Positions 37,702-45,699 of a stretch of 45,882 nt of DNA are shown here, piece after piece. The stretch comes from Aquificaceae bacterium. GTDB taxonomy: Bacteria > Aquificota > Aquificia > Aquificales > Aquificaceae. Every line of letters starts with the position of its first letter. Positions within the stretch are counted from its first letter, which is position 1. The stretch lies in NCBI GenBank assembly GCA_015487535.1, contig WFPN01000329.1, forward strand, positions 1 to 45,882, given 5' to 3'. The notes under the pieces are model-generated. The model saw nothing but the letters and a program-made list of their open reading frames with translations, made no database searches and was not told where the DNA came from. A program made the position numbers and the translations under genes.

Positions 37702-39821
37702 GGCTTGAATATAGGATAGGCTACACTTTTGAAGACAGGTTTACCTCCAAGTATAAGGTATTCCAGAATGCCTTTCAAAAAGGACTAAAAGATATAGAGA
37801 AGGGGTTCGGGAAGATAGACAGAGAGCTTAAGACTACCTTCCAGAATGTGGGGGCGAGGAGAGGGTATATAACCCGTGTGGGGGAACAGATACATCTGAT
37901 CTCTTCTGAGGCCTTTCAGCAGGCAGTGGAGGACTGGAGGAAGGACTACAAGGATTTCGGCAGAGATCTACAGAGGAAACCCTTGGAGGTACCCGCAAAG
38001 CTGGATATAGACGACAGGGAGATAAAGCAGATGGAAGACAGAAGCTTTAATCTCACGGTCTTCCCCGTAATTAGCTCTGCAAAGAGTGTAGTAGAGGAAG
38101 AGGCTGTAACCCTTACTGATGCGCTATACGAAGGCGTCAGGTACGGGCTTAGGAAGGCTGACCTCGCCAAAGCATTTGCGGAAGAACTCAGGAAAGCAGG
38201 CGGGTACATAGGAACTGAAGAGATAGCACAGAGCTTTGTCCGGCTTACGGAAATGGGGGTTAGGGGCACGGCTAAGGAAATGGCCGAGTTCGCTTCAATG
38301 GTTACGAGGGTAAGCAAAGCGACCAAGCTCAGCTCTGAAGGTGTTGCCCAGTTAACCTACGAAATGCAAGGGTTGGGTCTTTCCGTAAAGGACATGCAGA
38401 AAGTATTTGCTTATGCGGGCGGGGCCATGGAGAAATACAACCTTACCCAAGATAAGGTTATAGAAGGTCTCCAGGCTTTCAAAGAGACTGGAGGGGCTGT
38501 TTTTGCCTCTCTAAGTGCGGATGCGAGGGGGAAGCTCCTGAAGGGGATGATAGACCTGTCTGGCAAGCTTGAGAGCCTCTATTTGGATTCTGTAGCCTTT
38601 ACGAGACAAATAGGCGCCTTGATGAGTGGGCGGTTTGAAGAAGCAAGAGGGTTGATGGCACTGCTTGGCAGCCAAGCTCAAGAGTTCAGAAAGGCCCTCG
38701 AATCGGGAGATGTTCAAAAAGCTCAGCAGATGCTTATGGGAAGGCTCTTGGAACTAAGAGAACGTCTTGCGACTATACCCCCTCAGCTCAGAGGTTACTA
38801 TATACAGCAGTATTCCGAGCTTTATCAAATTCCCGTAGACACCTTGACCCAGCTTGTTAATAAGTCCTCGGGGGAGATAAGGCAGGTCTTTGCAGAATCG
38901 GTTAGTCCTGTGGATATTGACGAACGCATGAAGGAGACGACCAACGTCATTACCAAGTGGACCAACGTTATCAAAAACAAGATCGTGGGGACCTTTGGGG
39001 CGGAGTTTGCAGATGTAATAGGGGAAGGGATAGATACGGTTACGCAGGTGGGAGGTATGGTAGCGCCGTTTTTGCTGTTCAAGGCCCTGCCTTACATCGG
39101 TGGTAAGATAGGAGGCAAGGCTCTCGGTACCTTAGGTGGTGTCGCAAGGGGTTTTCCATTCTTCAAAGTATCCTTGCCTAAGTTTGAGGCCCCAAAAGCC
39201 GCTTCTATCCTAAGCACAGGAAAGACTGCTGCCTCAGAAATTGCGGAAGTTACCTCTAAGGGTAGCGGGCTGCTGTCTAAGGCGGGTAAACTTGCCAAGC
39301 TCGCCAAGCTCGCCAAATTTGGGAAAATAGGAGGTGCTTTAACCCTCCTTTCCACAGGCATAGAGTTTGCCACCGCCAAGACCGCCAAAGAAAAGGCCGA
39401 AGCGGTGGGCGGAGGTGCGGGAGGACTGACAGGAGCCTTGGCAGGGGCAGCTATAGGGTCAGCGATACTGCCTGGCATAGGGACGGTGATAGGGGGGATA
39501 TTGGGAGGCTTGGGAGGGGACTTCATAGGCAGAAAGGTTGTAGGAGCTGTAAGCTCGCTCTTTGGAGGTGAGGAAGAAAGGGTAAAGGAAATAAAGCAGG
39601 TCTCTAAAGAGAGGGAGGTACAAAGAGAAAAAGAAACCATCAAAGAGGGGAGGTCTCAAGATGAAGTTGCAATTCTCATGGCTATAGCCACTAAGCTTGA
39701 CGTTCTTGCCGAAGTTCGAGATCTATTAAGCGCATACTTGACTCAGCAAAAGCTAAAGCCCTCTCCTAAACCCGTTTACACGGGAATGGAGGACTGGATA
39801 GACAAGGGGTTTAAGAGATGA
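37698..39821 (+). CDS. Tape measure protein
   Basis: 707 aa, the longest tail gene, located after tube and gp26-like genes. The body is helical (LSSEGVAQLTYEMQGLGLSV, ALMSGRFEEARGLMALLGS). A hydrophobic Gly/Ala-rich stretch (LTGALAGAAIGSAILPGIG, then GGILGGLGGDFIG, about 580-620) may be the membrane-crossing part used in DNA ejection. A short KLAKLAKLAK repeat precedes it. At the usual ~1.5 angstrom per residue the tail would be near 105 nm, an estimate only. Confidence 0.85.
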   Translation: MRLEYRIGYTFEDRFTSKYKVFQNAFQKGLKDIEKGFGKIDRELKTTFQNVGARRGYITRVGEQIHLISSEAFQQAVEDWRKDYKDFGRDLQRKPLEVPAKLDIDDREIKQMEDRSFNLTVFPVISSAKSVVEEEAVTLTDALYEGVRYGLRKADLAKAFAEELRKAGGYIGTEEIAQSFVRLTEMGVRGTAKEMAEFASMVTRVSKATKLSSEGVAQLTYEMQGLGLSVKDMQKVFAYAGGAMEKYNLTQDKVIEGLQAFKETGGAVFASLSADARGKLLKGMIDLSGKLESLYLDSVAFTRQIGALMSGRFEEARGLMALLGSQAQEFRKALESGDVQKAQQMLMGRLLELRERLATIPPQLRGYYIQQYSELYQIPVDTLTQLVNKSSGEIRQVFAESVSPVDIDERMKETTNVITKWTNVIKNKIVGTFGAEFADVIGEGIDTVTQVGGMVAPFLLFKALPYIGGKIGGKALGTLGGVARGFPFFKVSLPKFEAPKAASILSTGKTAASEIAEVTSKGSGLLSKAGKLAKLAKLAKFGKIGGALTLLSTGIEFATAKTAKEKAEAVGGGAGGLTGALAGAAIGSAILPGIGTVIGGILGGLGGDFIGRKVVGAVSSLFGGEEERVKEIKQVSKEREVQREKETIKEGRSQDEVAILMAIATKLDVLAEVRDLLSAYLTQQKLKPSPKPVYTGMEDWIDKGFKR

Positions 39822-40297
39822 GGGGATTTCTCTACGTTCCTTCTAAAGGGGCTTATATCAAGTTTGAGAACGACAGGGGACAGCTTATAGATATTCAGCC
39901 TCAAGAGCAGAAATCTGCCAATTACTCACCTCTGGAGCTCAGGGGCAGGTTTGAGCCTTTGATGGTTTACGAGGGGTCTTCCGAGAAGAGTGTGAGCTTT
40001 GATATGAGGCTTTACTTTTTGGATGGGGAAGAGCTTGAAAATACGGTGGACAAGATAAGGAGTCTTGTCTATCCAGTAAGGAAGGGGAAGCTACACCTTC
40101 CTCCGCCCGTGGTCATTTTTGTGTGGGGCAAAACGATCAAGTTCAGAGGGGTTGTCCAGGACTTCGGCGTGAGTTATGCGGATAGCGTCTACGATGTTAA
40201 AAAAGGCTACGCTTACACCGCTCAGGTAAGTCTAACACTAATAGAGCAAAGGGACAAGCCTGCACACTTTGACAAGGTCTGGGAGGGAAGCGCATGA
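39818..40297 (+). CDS. CIS-tube-like baseplate/LysM-associated protein
   Basis: 159 aa. GLKFEND-type start (FLYVPSKGAYIKFENDRGQL), then VSFDMRLYFLDGEELENTVD, LHLPPPVVIFVWGKTIKFRG and VVQDFGVSYADSV, then YTAQVSLTLIEQ. This matches the N-terminal domain of contractile-injection-system Afp7-like proteins (LysM-associated tube-initiator proteins). It probably joins the tube to the hub. It overlaps the tape-measure stop (ATGAGG). Confidence 0.7.
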   Translation: MRGFLYVPSKGAYIKFENDRGQLIDIQPQEQKSANYSPLELRGRFEPLMVYEGSSEKSVSFDMRLYFLDGEELENTVDKIRSLVYPVRKGKLHLPPPVVIFVWGKTIKFRGVVQDFGVSYADSVYDVKKGYAYTAQVSLTLIEQRDKPAHFDKVWEGSA

Positions 40298-40500
40298 AGG
40301 TGAGCAGGGCAGAGGTGCAAAGGTTACTGGCTTTGTTGGACAAAGTTTTACCTGATGGTGGCCCATGCGGGAAGTTTTTCGTGCGGGATGGTTATCTATA
40401 CCTGTTCTGCGGAAATGGTTATCACAGAGTTAGGTTTGAAGTAATAGACGATCGTGAGGGTGAGGATGGGCAGGTTCGCCAAAACGCCTGTTTTTTCTGA
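40294..40500 (+). CDS. Unknown small protein
   Basis: 68 aa with GGGAGGG before the ATG. MKVSRAEVQRLLALLDKVLP is helical; the rest is Gly/Tyr-rich (FFVRDGYLYLFCGNGYHRV). It overlaps the previous gene by 4 bp and the LysM-like gene by 35 bp, which is more than usual here. It may still be real because of its ribosome site. Confidence 0.5.
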   Translation: MKVSRAEVQRLLALLDKVLPDGGPCGKFFVRDGYLYLFCGNGYHRVRFEVIDDREGEDGQVRQNACFF

Positions 40501-40738
40501 TGAGGCTTACGCTTTGTGGGAGAGACCAGTATTCGAGAAATTTCTCCCCGAAGTGTGGACTGTTAGAGAAGGAGATATGCTGGATTTGATAGCGTATGAG
40601 GTTTACGGGAAGCACGAGTGGTGGTGGGCTATAGCGGTTGCCAATAACATCCTCAATCCCCTGAGAGACCTTAAGGTGGGCATGAAGTTAAAGCTCCCTG
40701 ACCCTTCGGAGATAGAGAGGTTTGAAGAGAGATGGTAA
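40466..40738 (+). CDS. LysM/gp53-like baseplate protein
   Basis: 90 aa from ATG 40466. PEVWTVREGDMLDLIAYEVY, then GKHEWWWAIAVANNILNPLR and VGMKLKLPDP form a LysM-like unit typical of baseplate wedge or hub proteins (T4 gp53, P2 gpX types), which may touch peptidoglycan. It overlaps the hub gene by 7 bp. Confidence 0.75.
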   Translation: MGRFAKTPVFSDEAYALWERPVFEKFLPEVWTVREGDMLDLIAYEVYGKHEWWWAIAVANNILNPLRDLKVGMKLKLPDPSEIERFEERW

Positions 40739-41865
40739 AGCCCCCTCTTGCGCCTCACCTTGCGGTAAGGATAGGGGAGGTTACAACCGAAAGCGGGGCG
40801 GTGTCTTTTGAGATTGAGATCGTTCCTAACTCGCCCTTTGCCCCATCAGCGACCCTTGAAGTCTTAGATTTGGATTTACAAATAGAAAAGGAGATCCTTA
40901 GGGGCGGAATAGAGACGCCCATAGAGGTCGTTTACGGGTGGAAAGACACGAGCGGCGTAATAGTTGCCGGCATATGGAAAGGCAGGGTGGGCAAGGCAAC
41001 CTCAGTGATGGATGGATCTGCGGTAAGGCTTACCATAGAGGGCTTGTCCAACGGGGTGCCTCAGATGGCAAGTAAAGATAGGCAGATAAGGAGGAAGGGA
41101 GAGGTGTCTGCGGTAATACGGCAGATGGCTCAAGAGGAAGGGCTTCTGGCGGATGTAGATGAAGTGGGGGTTGAAATAGACAGACTGCAGGTGAACATGA
41201 GCAACTACGACTTTATAAGGAAAGTAATCCTTCCTTACGTGAACGCTCGGTCAAGTGATGATCCTTTTTCTTTCTGGATTAACAACGGGACGCTGTTTTT
41301 CAAAAAAAGCCGATCTAAAAGGAATAAGTTTATCTACGGGCTTTACACCGAAGACGAGTTTGCAAACATCCTTTCCTTAGAAACTGAGCTTGACCTTATG
41401 CTCGGGATAATGGCGGGGGAGAAGGTGGAGGTCGTAAAGCTTGACCCTAACACAAAGCAGCTGGTTGCTCAGGAGGGAGGCAATTCTGCAAACTCCAAAA
41501 GGACGGTTCTCGGCAGTAAAAGGTCTGCTGTAGGCAGTAGAAGGAAGAGAGTGCTGCCCCACGGACTTGACACGGAGAGTGTTGCGGGGGCGGTAAAGAA
41601 TATCTACGGCAGACTTGCGGACTTTCCCCTGTCGGTAAACATGACAATTCTGGGCAACACCGAAATATCCCCCATGGACATTATAGAGGTCGTAGTTTAT
41701 GCCTACACAACGCAGGGCTATAAGATTAGACCCATAAGCGGTAAATACATGGTCATGAACGTAAAGCAAAGGGTTGATGCGGAAGGTTTTTTTACCGAGC
41801 TCAGGTGCATTAAGAATGCCACTTCGGAGGGGTCAGTAAGCGCTGAGGGGGTAAGGGTGCTATGA
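40732..41865 (+). CDS. Baseplate hub protein (gpD/gp27-like)
   Basis: 377 aa. The early beta domain (APHLAVRIGEVTTESGAVSF, LEVLDLDLQIEKEIL) and later IVAGIWKGRVGKATSVMDGS, then VIRQMAQEEGLLADV, SNYDFIRKVILPYVN and FSFWINNGTLFFKK follow the layout of P2 gpD/late-control-D hub proteins that seat the spike. A Ser/Lys/Arg-rich linker (SKRTVLGSKRSAVGSRRKR) splits the C-terminal part, which is unusual. The spike gene follows two genes downstream. Confidence 0.75.
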   Translation: MVKPPLAPHLAVRIGEVTTESGAVSFEIEIVPNSPFAPSATLEVLDLDLQIEKEILRGGIETPIEVVYGWKDTSGVIVAGIWKGRVGKATSVMDGSAVRLTIEGLSNGVPQMASKDRQIRRKGEVSAVIRQMAQEEGLLADVDEVGVEIDRLQVNMSNYDFIRKVILPYVNARSSDDPFSFWINNGTLFFKKSRSKRNKFIYGLYTEDEFANILSLETELDLMLGIMAGEKVEVVKLDPNTKQLVAQEGGNSANSKRTVLGSKRSAVGSRRKRVLPHGLDTESVAGAVKNIYGRLADFPLSVNMTILGNTEISPMDIIEVVVYAYTTQGYKIRPISGKYMVMNVKQRVDAEGFFTELRCIKNATSEGSVSAEGVRVL

Positions 41866-42074
41866 GTGTCAAGATTGTGTACAGAAAGAAGGGGTTAAAT
41901 GAAATGGTGAACATGGTTTGTGAGTGGTATGGGATGGACACGGAAGAGCTGAAGACGGTTGGGACTTTCGTGATGAACTGGCTTGAGGGGGATTACATCG
42001 GGGCACTTTTTACTTTCAAGGAGTGGGAGGAGAAGTATTATAAGGATAACGACATTGGAGGAGGGGAAATATGA
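41862..42074 (+). CDS. Unknown small protein
   Basis: 70 aa, starting within the hub gene stop. Helical with Trp residues (NEMVNMVCEWYGMDTEELKT, VMNWLEGDYIGALFTFKEWE). No family was recognised. It is coupled to the lipoprotein gene by a 4-bp overlap (GGAGGGGAAATATGA), so the two may act together. Confidence 0.5.
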   Translation: MSVKIVYRKKGLNEMVNMVCEWYGMDTEELKTVGTFVMNWLEGDYIGALFTFKEWEEKYYKDNDIGGGEI

Positions 42075-42619
42075 AGGTAGTTGGGTTGTTCGTTGTATTG
42101 GGGTTTGTATTTGCTGTGGGGTGTTCTGAGAGCGTTAAGACGGAAATCCGTAGCAAGGAAGACGCCCTTGCTGTGGCAGAGAAAGCCCTATCTACGTGTT
42201 CAGATGTGGGAGAGGTGAGCTTTGTAGATAAGGGTGGTATAGCGATTGCATTAAGCAAAGACAGAGGTGTTGCGACTGGAGTCAAGCCATTGATACAGGG
42301 CGACCCCAAAAAGTTTTCCATCATACTCGTGACAAAAGAGTTAGACCCATACGTGATTTGTATTCGTGAGTGGATGGGATACGATAGGGCATCTAAGGTT
42401 GCCAAGAAGCTAAATGTAGTGGGAGGAGGGTTTGCCTCATATGTATTGGGTTTTCCTGTGGTATGCACAAGAGTCATACCTGCAGCAGTAGGATTATACG
42501 ATTACAAATTCGGTTTACTTTGCGATTCTGTTGCCCGTTATGGATTGTCTTCGCCAAAAGGGGCATGCAAGACAGTTTTCAAAGAAGCGGCCAGTATTAT
42601 GTGTGCGGAGGCATACTGA
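42071..42619 (+). CDS. Phage-encoded lipoprotein, unknown role
   Basis: 182 aa. MKVVGLFVVLGFVFAVGC is a classical lipoprotein signal, with lipobox AVGC and C18 as the lipidated residue. The mature part holds several Cys (STCSDVGE, VVCTRVI, LLCDSV, GACKTV) and a Gly/Ala-rich region (VVGGGFASYVLGFPVVC). The gene lies between hub and spike genes, though a lipoprotein is not a virion part. Phage lipoproteins such as T5 Llp block superinfection by masking receptors, so exclusion is a fair guess. GGAGGAGG precedes the ATG. Confidence 0.7.
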   Translation: MKVVGLFVVLGFVFAVGCSESVKTEIRSKEDALAVAEKALSTCSDVGEVSFVDKGGIAIALSKDRGVATGVKPLIQGDPKKFSIILVTKELDPYVICIREWMGYDRASKVAKKLNVVGGGFASYVLGFPVVCTRVIPAAVGLYDYKFGLLCDSVARYGLSSPKGACKTVFKEAASIMCAEAY

Positions 42620-42620
42620 T

Positions 42621-43220
42621 ATGCTCGTAAGAGCCGTTGTAGTAGACAACAAAGACCCCCTTCACAGGGGCAGGATCAAGATAAGAGCCTACGGATGGCA
42701 TGACGAGATACCCGACGATGACCTTCCGTGGGCGGAGCCTTGTATGCCCTTCGGCGGGGATAAAGATTACGGCACTTTGCTGATTCCTGAGACAGGATCT
42801 ACGGTGTGGATCTCCTTTGAGGTTGATGACACATTTAAGCCTAACCCCATGTGCCCCGTGTGGGTGGGAGTGTGGTGGGGGCAAAGTGAGGTTCCGTCGG
42901 AGAGCCAAGATGGAACATATCAAACTCATGCAGTTGTGAAGACAAAAAAAGGCCACAAAGTGATAGTAAGCGATGCTAACGACATCATAGAAGTAACTAC
43001 CGCTCAGGGGGATAGGATAGTCTTGGATGGGGTAAATAGAACCATATCTGTTCAGACGAAAACGTTTTCGCACGCTTTCGACAGCGGGCAGACGGTCATG
43101 ACCTCGTGGAACATAAGCGGTGATGTAACGATCAACGGGAATTTGACGGTCAAGGGGGAGATCACAGACATCAAGGGGTCTCTCACATACCATACCAACG
43201 GAGGTCTTGCGAGGGATTGA
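42621..43220 (+). CDS. Baseplate spike protein (gpV/VgrG OB-fold type)
   Basis: 199 aa from ATG 42621, preferred over an in-frame ATG at 42531 inside the lipoprotein gene. MLVRAVVVDNKDPLHRGRIK, then PWAEPCMPFGG, LLIPETGSTVWISFEVDD and CPVWVGVWWG make the OB-fold of gpV/gp5. TKKGHKVIVSDANDIIEVTT, then ISGDVTINGNLTVKGEITD, is the beta-prism needle. It pierces the outer membrane on contraction. A palindrome CGAAAACGTTTTCG lies at 43057-43070. Confidence 0.85.
   Translation: MLVRAVVVDNKDPLHRGRIKIRAYGWHDEIPDDDLPWAEPCMPFGGDKDYGTLLIPETGSTVWISFEVDDTFKPNPMCPVWVGVWWGQSEVPSESQDGTYQTHAVVKTKKGHKVIVSDANDIIEVTTAQGDRIVLDGVNRTISVQTKTFSHAFDSGQTVMTSWNISGDVTINGNLTVKGEITDIKGSLTYHTNGGLARD
43057..43070. repeat. 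Perfect palindrome CGAAAACGTTTTCG
   Basis: A 14-bp perfect palindrome inside the spike gene. It is identical over these 14 bases to the centre of the copy at 20495-20510. Confidence 0.5.
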
Positions 43221-43222
43221 TT

Positions 43223-43585
43223 ATGTGGAGAGGGCCAGGCTTTCCTTTAGAAAGGGGTTTGTATGGATACCCTAAGGTAAAGGAAGGTATAAACCTCATC
43301 AAAGATAGCATTAAGCAGATCCTTACTACACGCAAAGGCGAAAGGGTCATGCTCAGAAACTTTGGCTCTAATTTACACAAGCTGATATTTGAGCCAAGCG
43401 ATGAGCTTCTCGAAGAGCTTGTAAGGGTGGAGGTGGAAGAGGTTATAAAAGAATGGGAGCCAAGGGTCGAAATAGTGGACGTGCAGACAGAAAGACAGGG
43501 ACACGAGGTTAGGGTAGGCATCACCTTCAGGGTAATCGCTACTGGAGATATTGGTCATGTGGATTTTGGGATTCGCGCTCTCTGA
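43223..43585 (+). CDS. Baseplate wedge protein (gpW/gp25-like)
   Basis: 120 aa from ATG 43223; the in-frame TTG six bases earlier is less likely. VKEGINLIKDSIKQILTTRK, then GERVMLRNFGSNLHKLIFEP, is the diagnostic T4 gp25/P2 gpW motif (lysozyme-like wedge, EPR core). It initiates sheath polymerisation. GAGGG precedes it by 7 bp. It ends the block behind copy 7. Confidence 0.9.
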   Translation: MWRGPGFPLERGLYGYPKVKEGINLIKDSIKQILTTRKGERVMLRNFGSNLHKLIFEPSDELLEELVRVEVEEVIKEWEPRVEIVDVQTERQGHEVRVGITFRVIATGDIGHVDFGIRAL

Positions 43586-43594
43586 TTTATAAGC

Positions 43595-43625
43595 TTGAAC
43601 CTATAATCACAATAAATAAGTTATT
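43595..43625 (+). promoter_or_regulatory. Palindromic promoter/operator motif, copy 8
   Basis: AATCAC-N9-GTTATT at 43605-43625, with TTGAAC at 43595-43600 and TAAGTT 16 bp after it. AGAGGG and the ATG of the J gene follow. It lies in a 49-bp gap with no other feature. Confidence 0.65.
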
Positions 43626-43634
43626 AATAGAGGG

Positions 43635-45002
43635 ATGGCGAACCAGGTCTTAAGGCTTACTTCTCTTGAATACGACTCTATCCTCAAAGACCTGATAGAT
43701 TACGTCAAGAATAAATATCCAGACGAGTGGAACGACTTTCTCCATTCCAACCTCGGGATGATGTTTCTTGAAGCGGTTTCTGCAGTAGGAGACAACCTTG
43801 CCTTTTACATTAATCAGCTGGCCAACGAGCTATTCCTTCCGACGGCGACCCAAAGGAAGGCGGTCGTAAATCTTGCCAAGCTCGTTGGATACACACCGAA
43901 GAGAGGAGTTCCTGCCACCGGCCAACTCAGGTTCTATTTGGATTCACCTCACGACAGAGACGTGGTAATACCGGAAGGTCTTGTATGCGAAGGCAAAGAT
44001 GTTAGGGTGGAAACGACCACATCGGGGGTAATAACCGCAGGTAGCACCGAAGTCCTTGTAGATGCTATCCAGAGGGATGTGAAGGAATACAGGTTTACTG
44101 CCGAGCAGGACGGGGTAAACGAGTTCTTTGTAGACGACGAAGAAGCTTACGAGTTCGAGGTTGTTGATGAAGACGGAAATGTATATACAGAAGTTAGCTT
44201 CTTTGTGGATAGCCCCCTCAACCCTTATGTGTACAGGGTCGATGAAGTTGTTGGTGGGTACAGGCTCACGGTAAACAACCTTACCGTCGGAAGGGGGGTG
44301 TATGTCAAAGCGTATACTACCAGGGGAAGTAAGGGGAACATAGCGGGCGGTGTCATAGGGAAGATACTCGGGACCATCAGGGACACGGCGGGAAACGTTG
44401 TAGGCGTTAAGGTTGACAATCTCCCTTTTTCTGGAGGCGAGGACAGGGAGAGTGTAGATGAAATAAAGAAGAGCGTCTGGGTGTGGTCTCTGACTCAAAA
44501 TCGCTTAGTTACGGAAGAAGACTACAACGAATACATAAACACCATACCTGGCGTCTACAGAGGAAAGGTAAAGCTCGTTCAGTGGGGGTGTGCGGGGAAC
44601 ATAGTTGACGCCTACATCTGTGAAGATAGTAACGGAAACCCTGCTTCAGCCTCTCAAGCTCTCAAAGACAAGGTTCAAAAAGAGCTCATGAGAATGGGAA
44701 TACTGAACGTGGTTGTTAATGTGCAAAGTGTAACCCTGACTCAGGTCAATATAACGGCAGACGTAAAGGTCTTGCCTGGGTATGCCACGGCAGACGTTTT
44801 GAGTAGAGTGGAAAGCAATATCAGGGGGCTTTTCAGAGAGCTTGATATAGGCTCAACGCTAAGGTATTCCGATCTTTACAGGGTTATGGACGAAACGGAG
44901 GGGGTTGACTATGTAGAGATAAGCACCCCGACGGGAAGCGTTATTCCTGCAAGTGACACGGAACTACTGGCTCCAGGAGGTATAACACTAAATGCTGTAT
45001 GA
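43635..45002 (+). CDS. Baseplate J-like protein
   Basis: 455 aa. LMMFLEAVSAVGDNLAFYIN-type start (GMMFLEAVSAVGDNLAFYI), then NELFLPTATQRKAVVNLAKL, then GYTPKRGVPATGQLRFYL, GSKGNIAGGVI, LPFSGGEDRESVDEIKKSV and RLVTEEDYNEYINTIPGV. This is the standard order of P2 gpJ/Mu gp47 wedge proteins. It forms the outer baseplate with gpW and gpI. AGAGGG lies just before ATG 43635. Confidence 0.92.
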   Translation: MANQVLRLTSLEYDSILKDLIDYVKNKYPDEWNDFLHSNLGMMFLEAVSAVGDNLAFYINQLANELFLPTATQRKAVVNLAKLVGYTPKRGVPATGQLRFYLDSPHDRDVVIPEGLVCEGKDVRVETTTSGVITAGSTEVLVDAIQRDVKEYRFTAEQDGVNEFFVDDEEAYEFEVVDEDGNVYTEVSFFVDSPLNPYVYRVDEVVGGYRLTVNNLTVGRGVYVKAYTTRGSKGNIAGGVIGKILGTIRDTAGNVVGVKVDNLPFSGGEDRESVDEIKKSVWVWSLTQNRLVTEEDYNEYINTIPGVYRGKVKLVQWGCAGNIVDAYICEDSNGNPASASQALKDKVQKELMRMGILNVVVNVQSVTLTQVNITADVKVLPGYATADVLSRVESNIRGLFRELDIGSTLRYSDLYRVMDETEGVDYVEISTPTGSVIPASDTELLAPGGITLNAV

Positions 45003-45699
45003 CCTGCTTCCTGAGATTTACAAGGATGAGGGTGGGAAAAAGCTCTCGGACATACTCGATCGCCCACTAACTCAGATAGAGAGCGTTATCGAGCAACTCT
45101 GGGATTTGATAGACGTGGACAAGTGCCCTGCTCGATTTTTGCCTTACCTTGCAAAGCTTTTAGGGTGGGAGCTTGTGGGGGATGATGAACAAAACTGGAG
45201 AAGACAGATAAGGTATGCGATTCAGTTAAACAAGACGAAGGGCAGGTATGACGCTCTCGTCTTTCTCTTCAAAATGTTTGGGTATGACTTAGAGTATGTC
45301 AAACGAGAGTGGACAGACCTCGCAAACAATACGAAGATATACGAGGACTGGGATGTCATACTGCCTTTACCTTCTGATAATACCTGTTCAGGTGGATATT
45401 GCCCTGGGAGCAATATAGAAATAGGTGTAAGAGCTGGGGTAGGCGTATCTCCAGATTTTTGGAGCACGTTTGACGGAGTGTTGACGAGGGCTATCCCCAT
45501 AGACGTGAAGCCTACAGTAAAGGTGATAGTCCCGGTAGCTTCTGAAGTACCCAGAATTGGTATGGTATCCCTCACAGGAGAGCTTACCACTATCTACCCC
45601 TACTCGATAACCGAACTCTCCCAGAGCTCTCAAGTCCCCTCTATGGCGGTAGGGATGCACTCGGGAGAGATAACAACTATCTATCCTGGAGGTAACTGA
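44992..45699 (+). CDS. Tail protein I-like baseplate protein
   Basis: 235 aa. MLYDLLPEIYKDEGGKKLSD, then VDKCPARFLPYLAKLLGWEL, WRRQIRYAIQLNKTKGRYDA and LVFLFKMFGYDLEYVKREW are the hallmarks of P2 gpI-type proteins. The C-terminal beta part ends with two copies of an (L/H)(T/S)GE(L/I)TTIYP repeat (near residues 200 and 225). It overlaps the J gene by 11 bp and likely links the wedge to the fibres. Confidence 0.85.
   Translation: MLYDLLPEIYKDEGGKKLSDILDRPLTQIESVIEQLWDLIDVDKCPARFLPYLAKLLGWELVGDDEQNWRRQIRYAIQLNKTKGRYDALVFLFKMFGYDLEYVKREWTDLANNTKIYEDWDVILPLPSDNTCSGGYCPGSNIEIGVRAGVGVSPDFWSTFDGVLTRAIPIDVKPTVKVIVPVASEVPRIGMVSLTGELTTIYPYSITELSQSSQVPSMAVGMHSGEITTIYPGGN

Noticed and set aside
39291..39320. 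GCCAAGCTC tandem repeat in the tape-measure gene
   Set aside because: It codes a short KLAK repeat in a helical protein, ordinary for tape measures.
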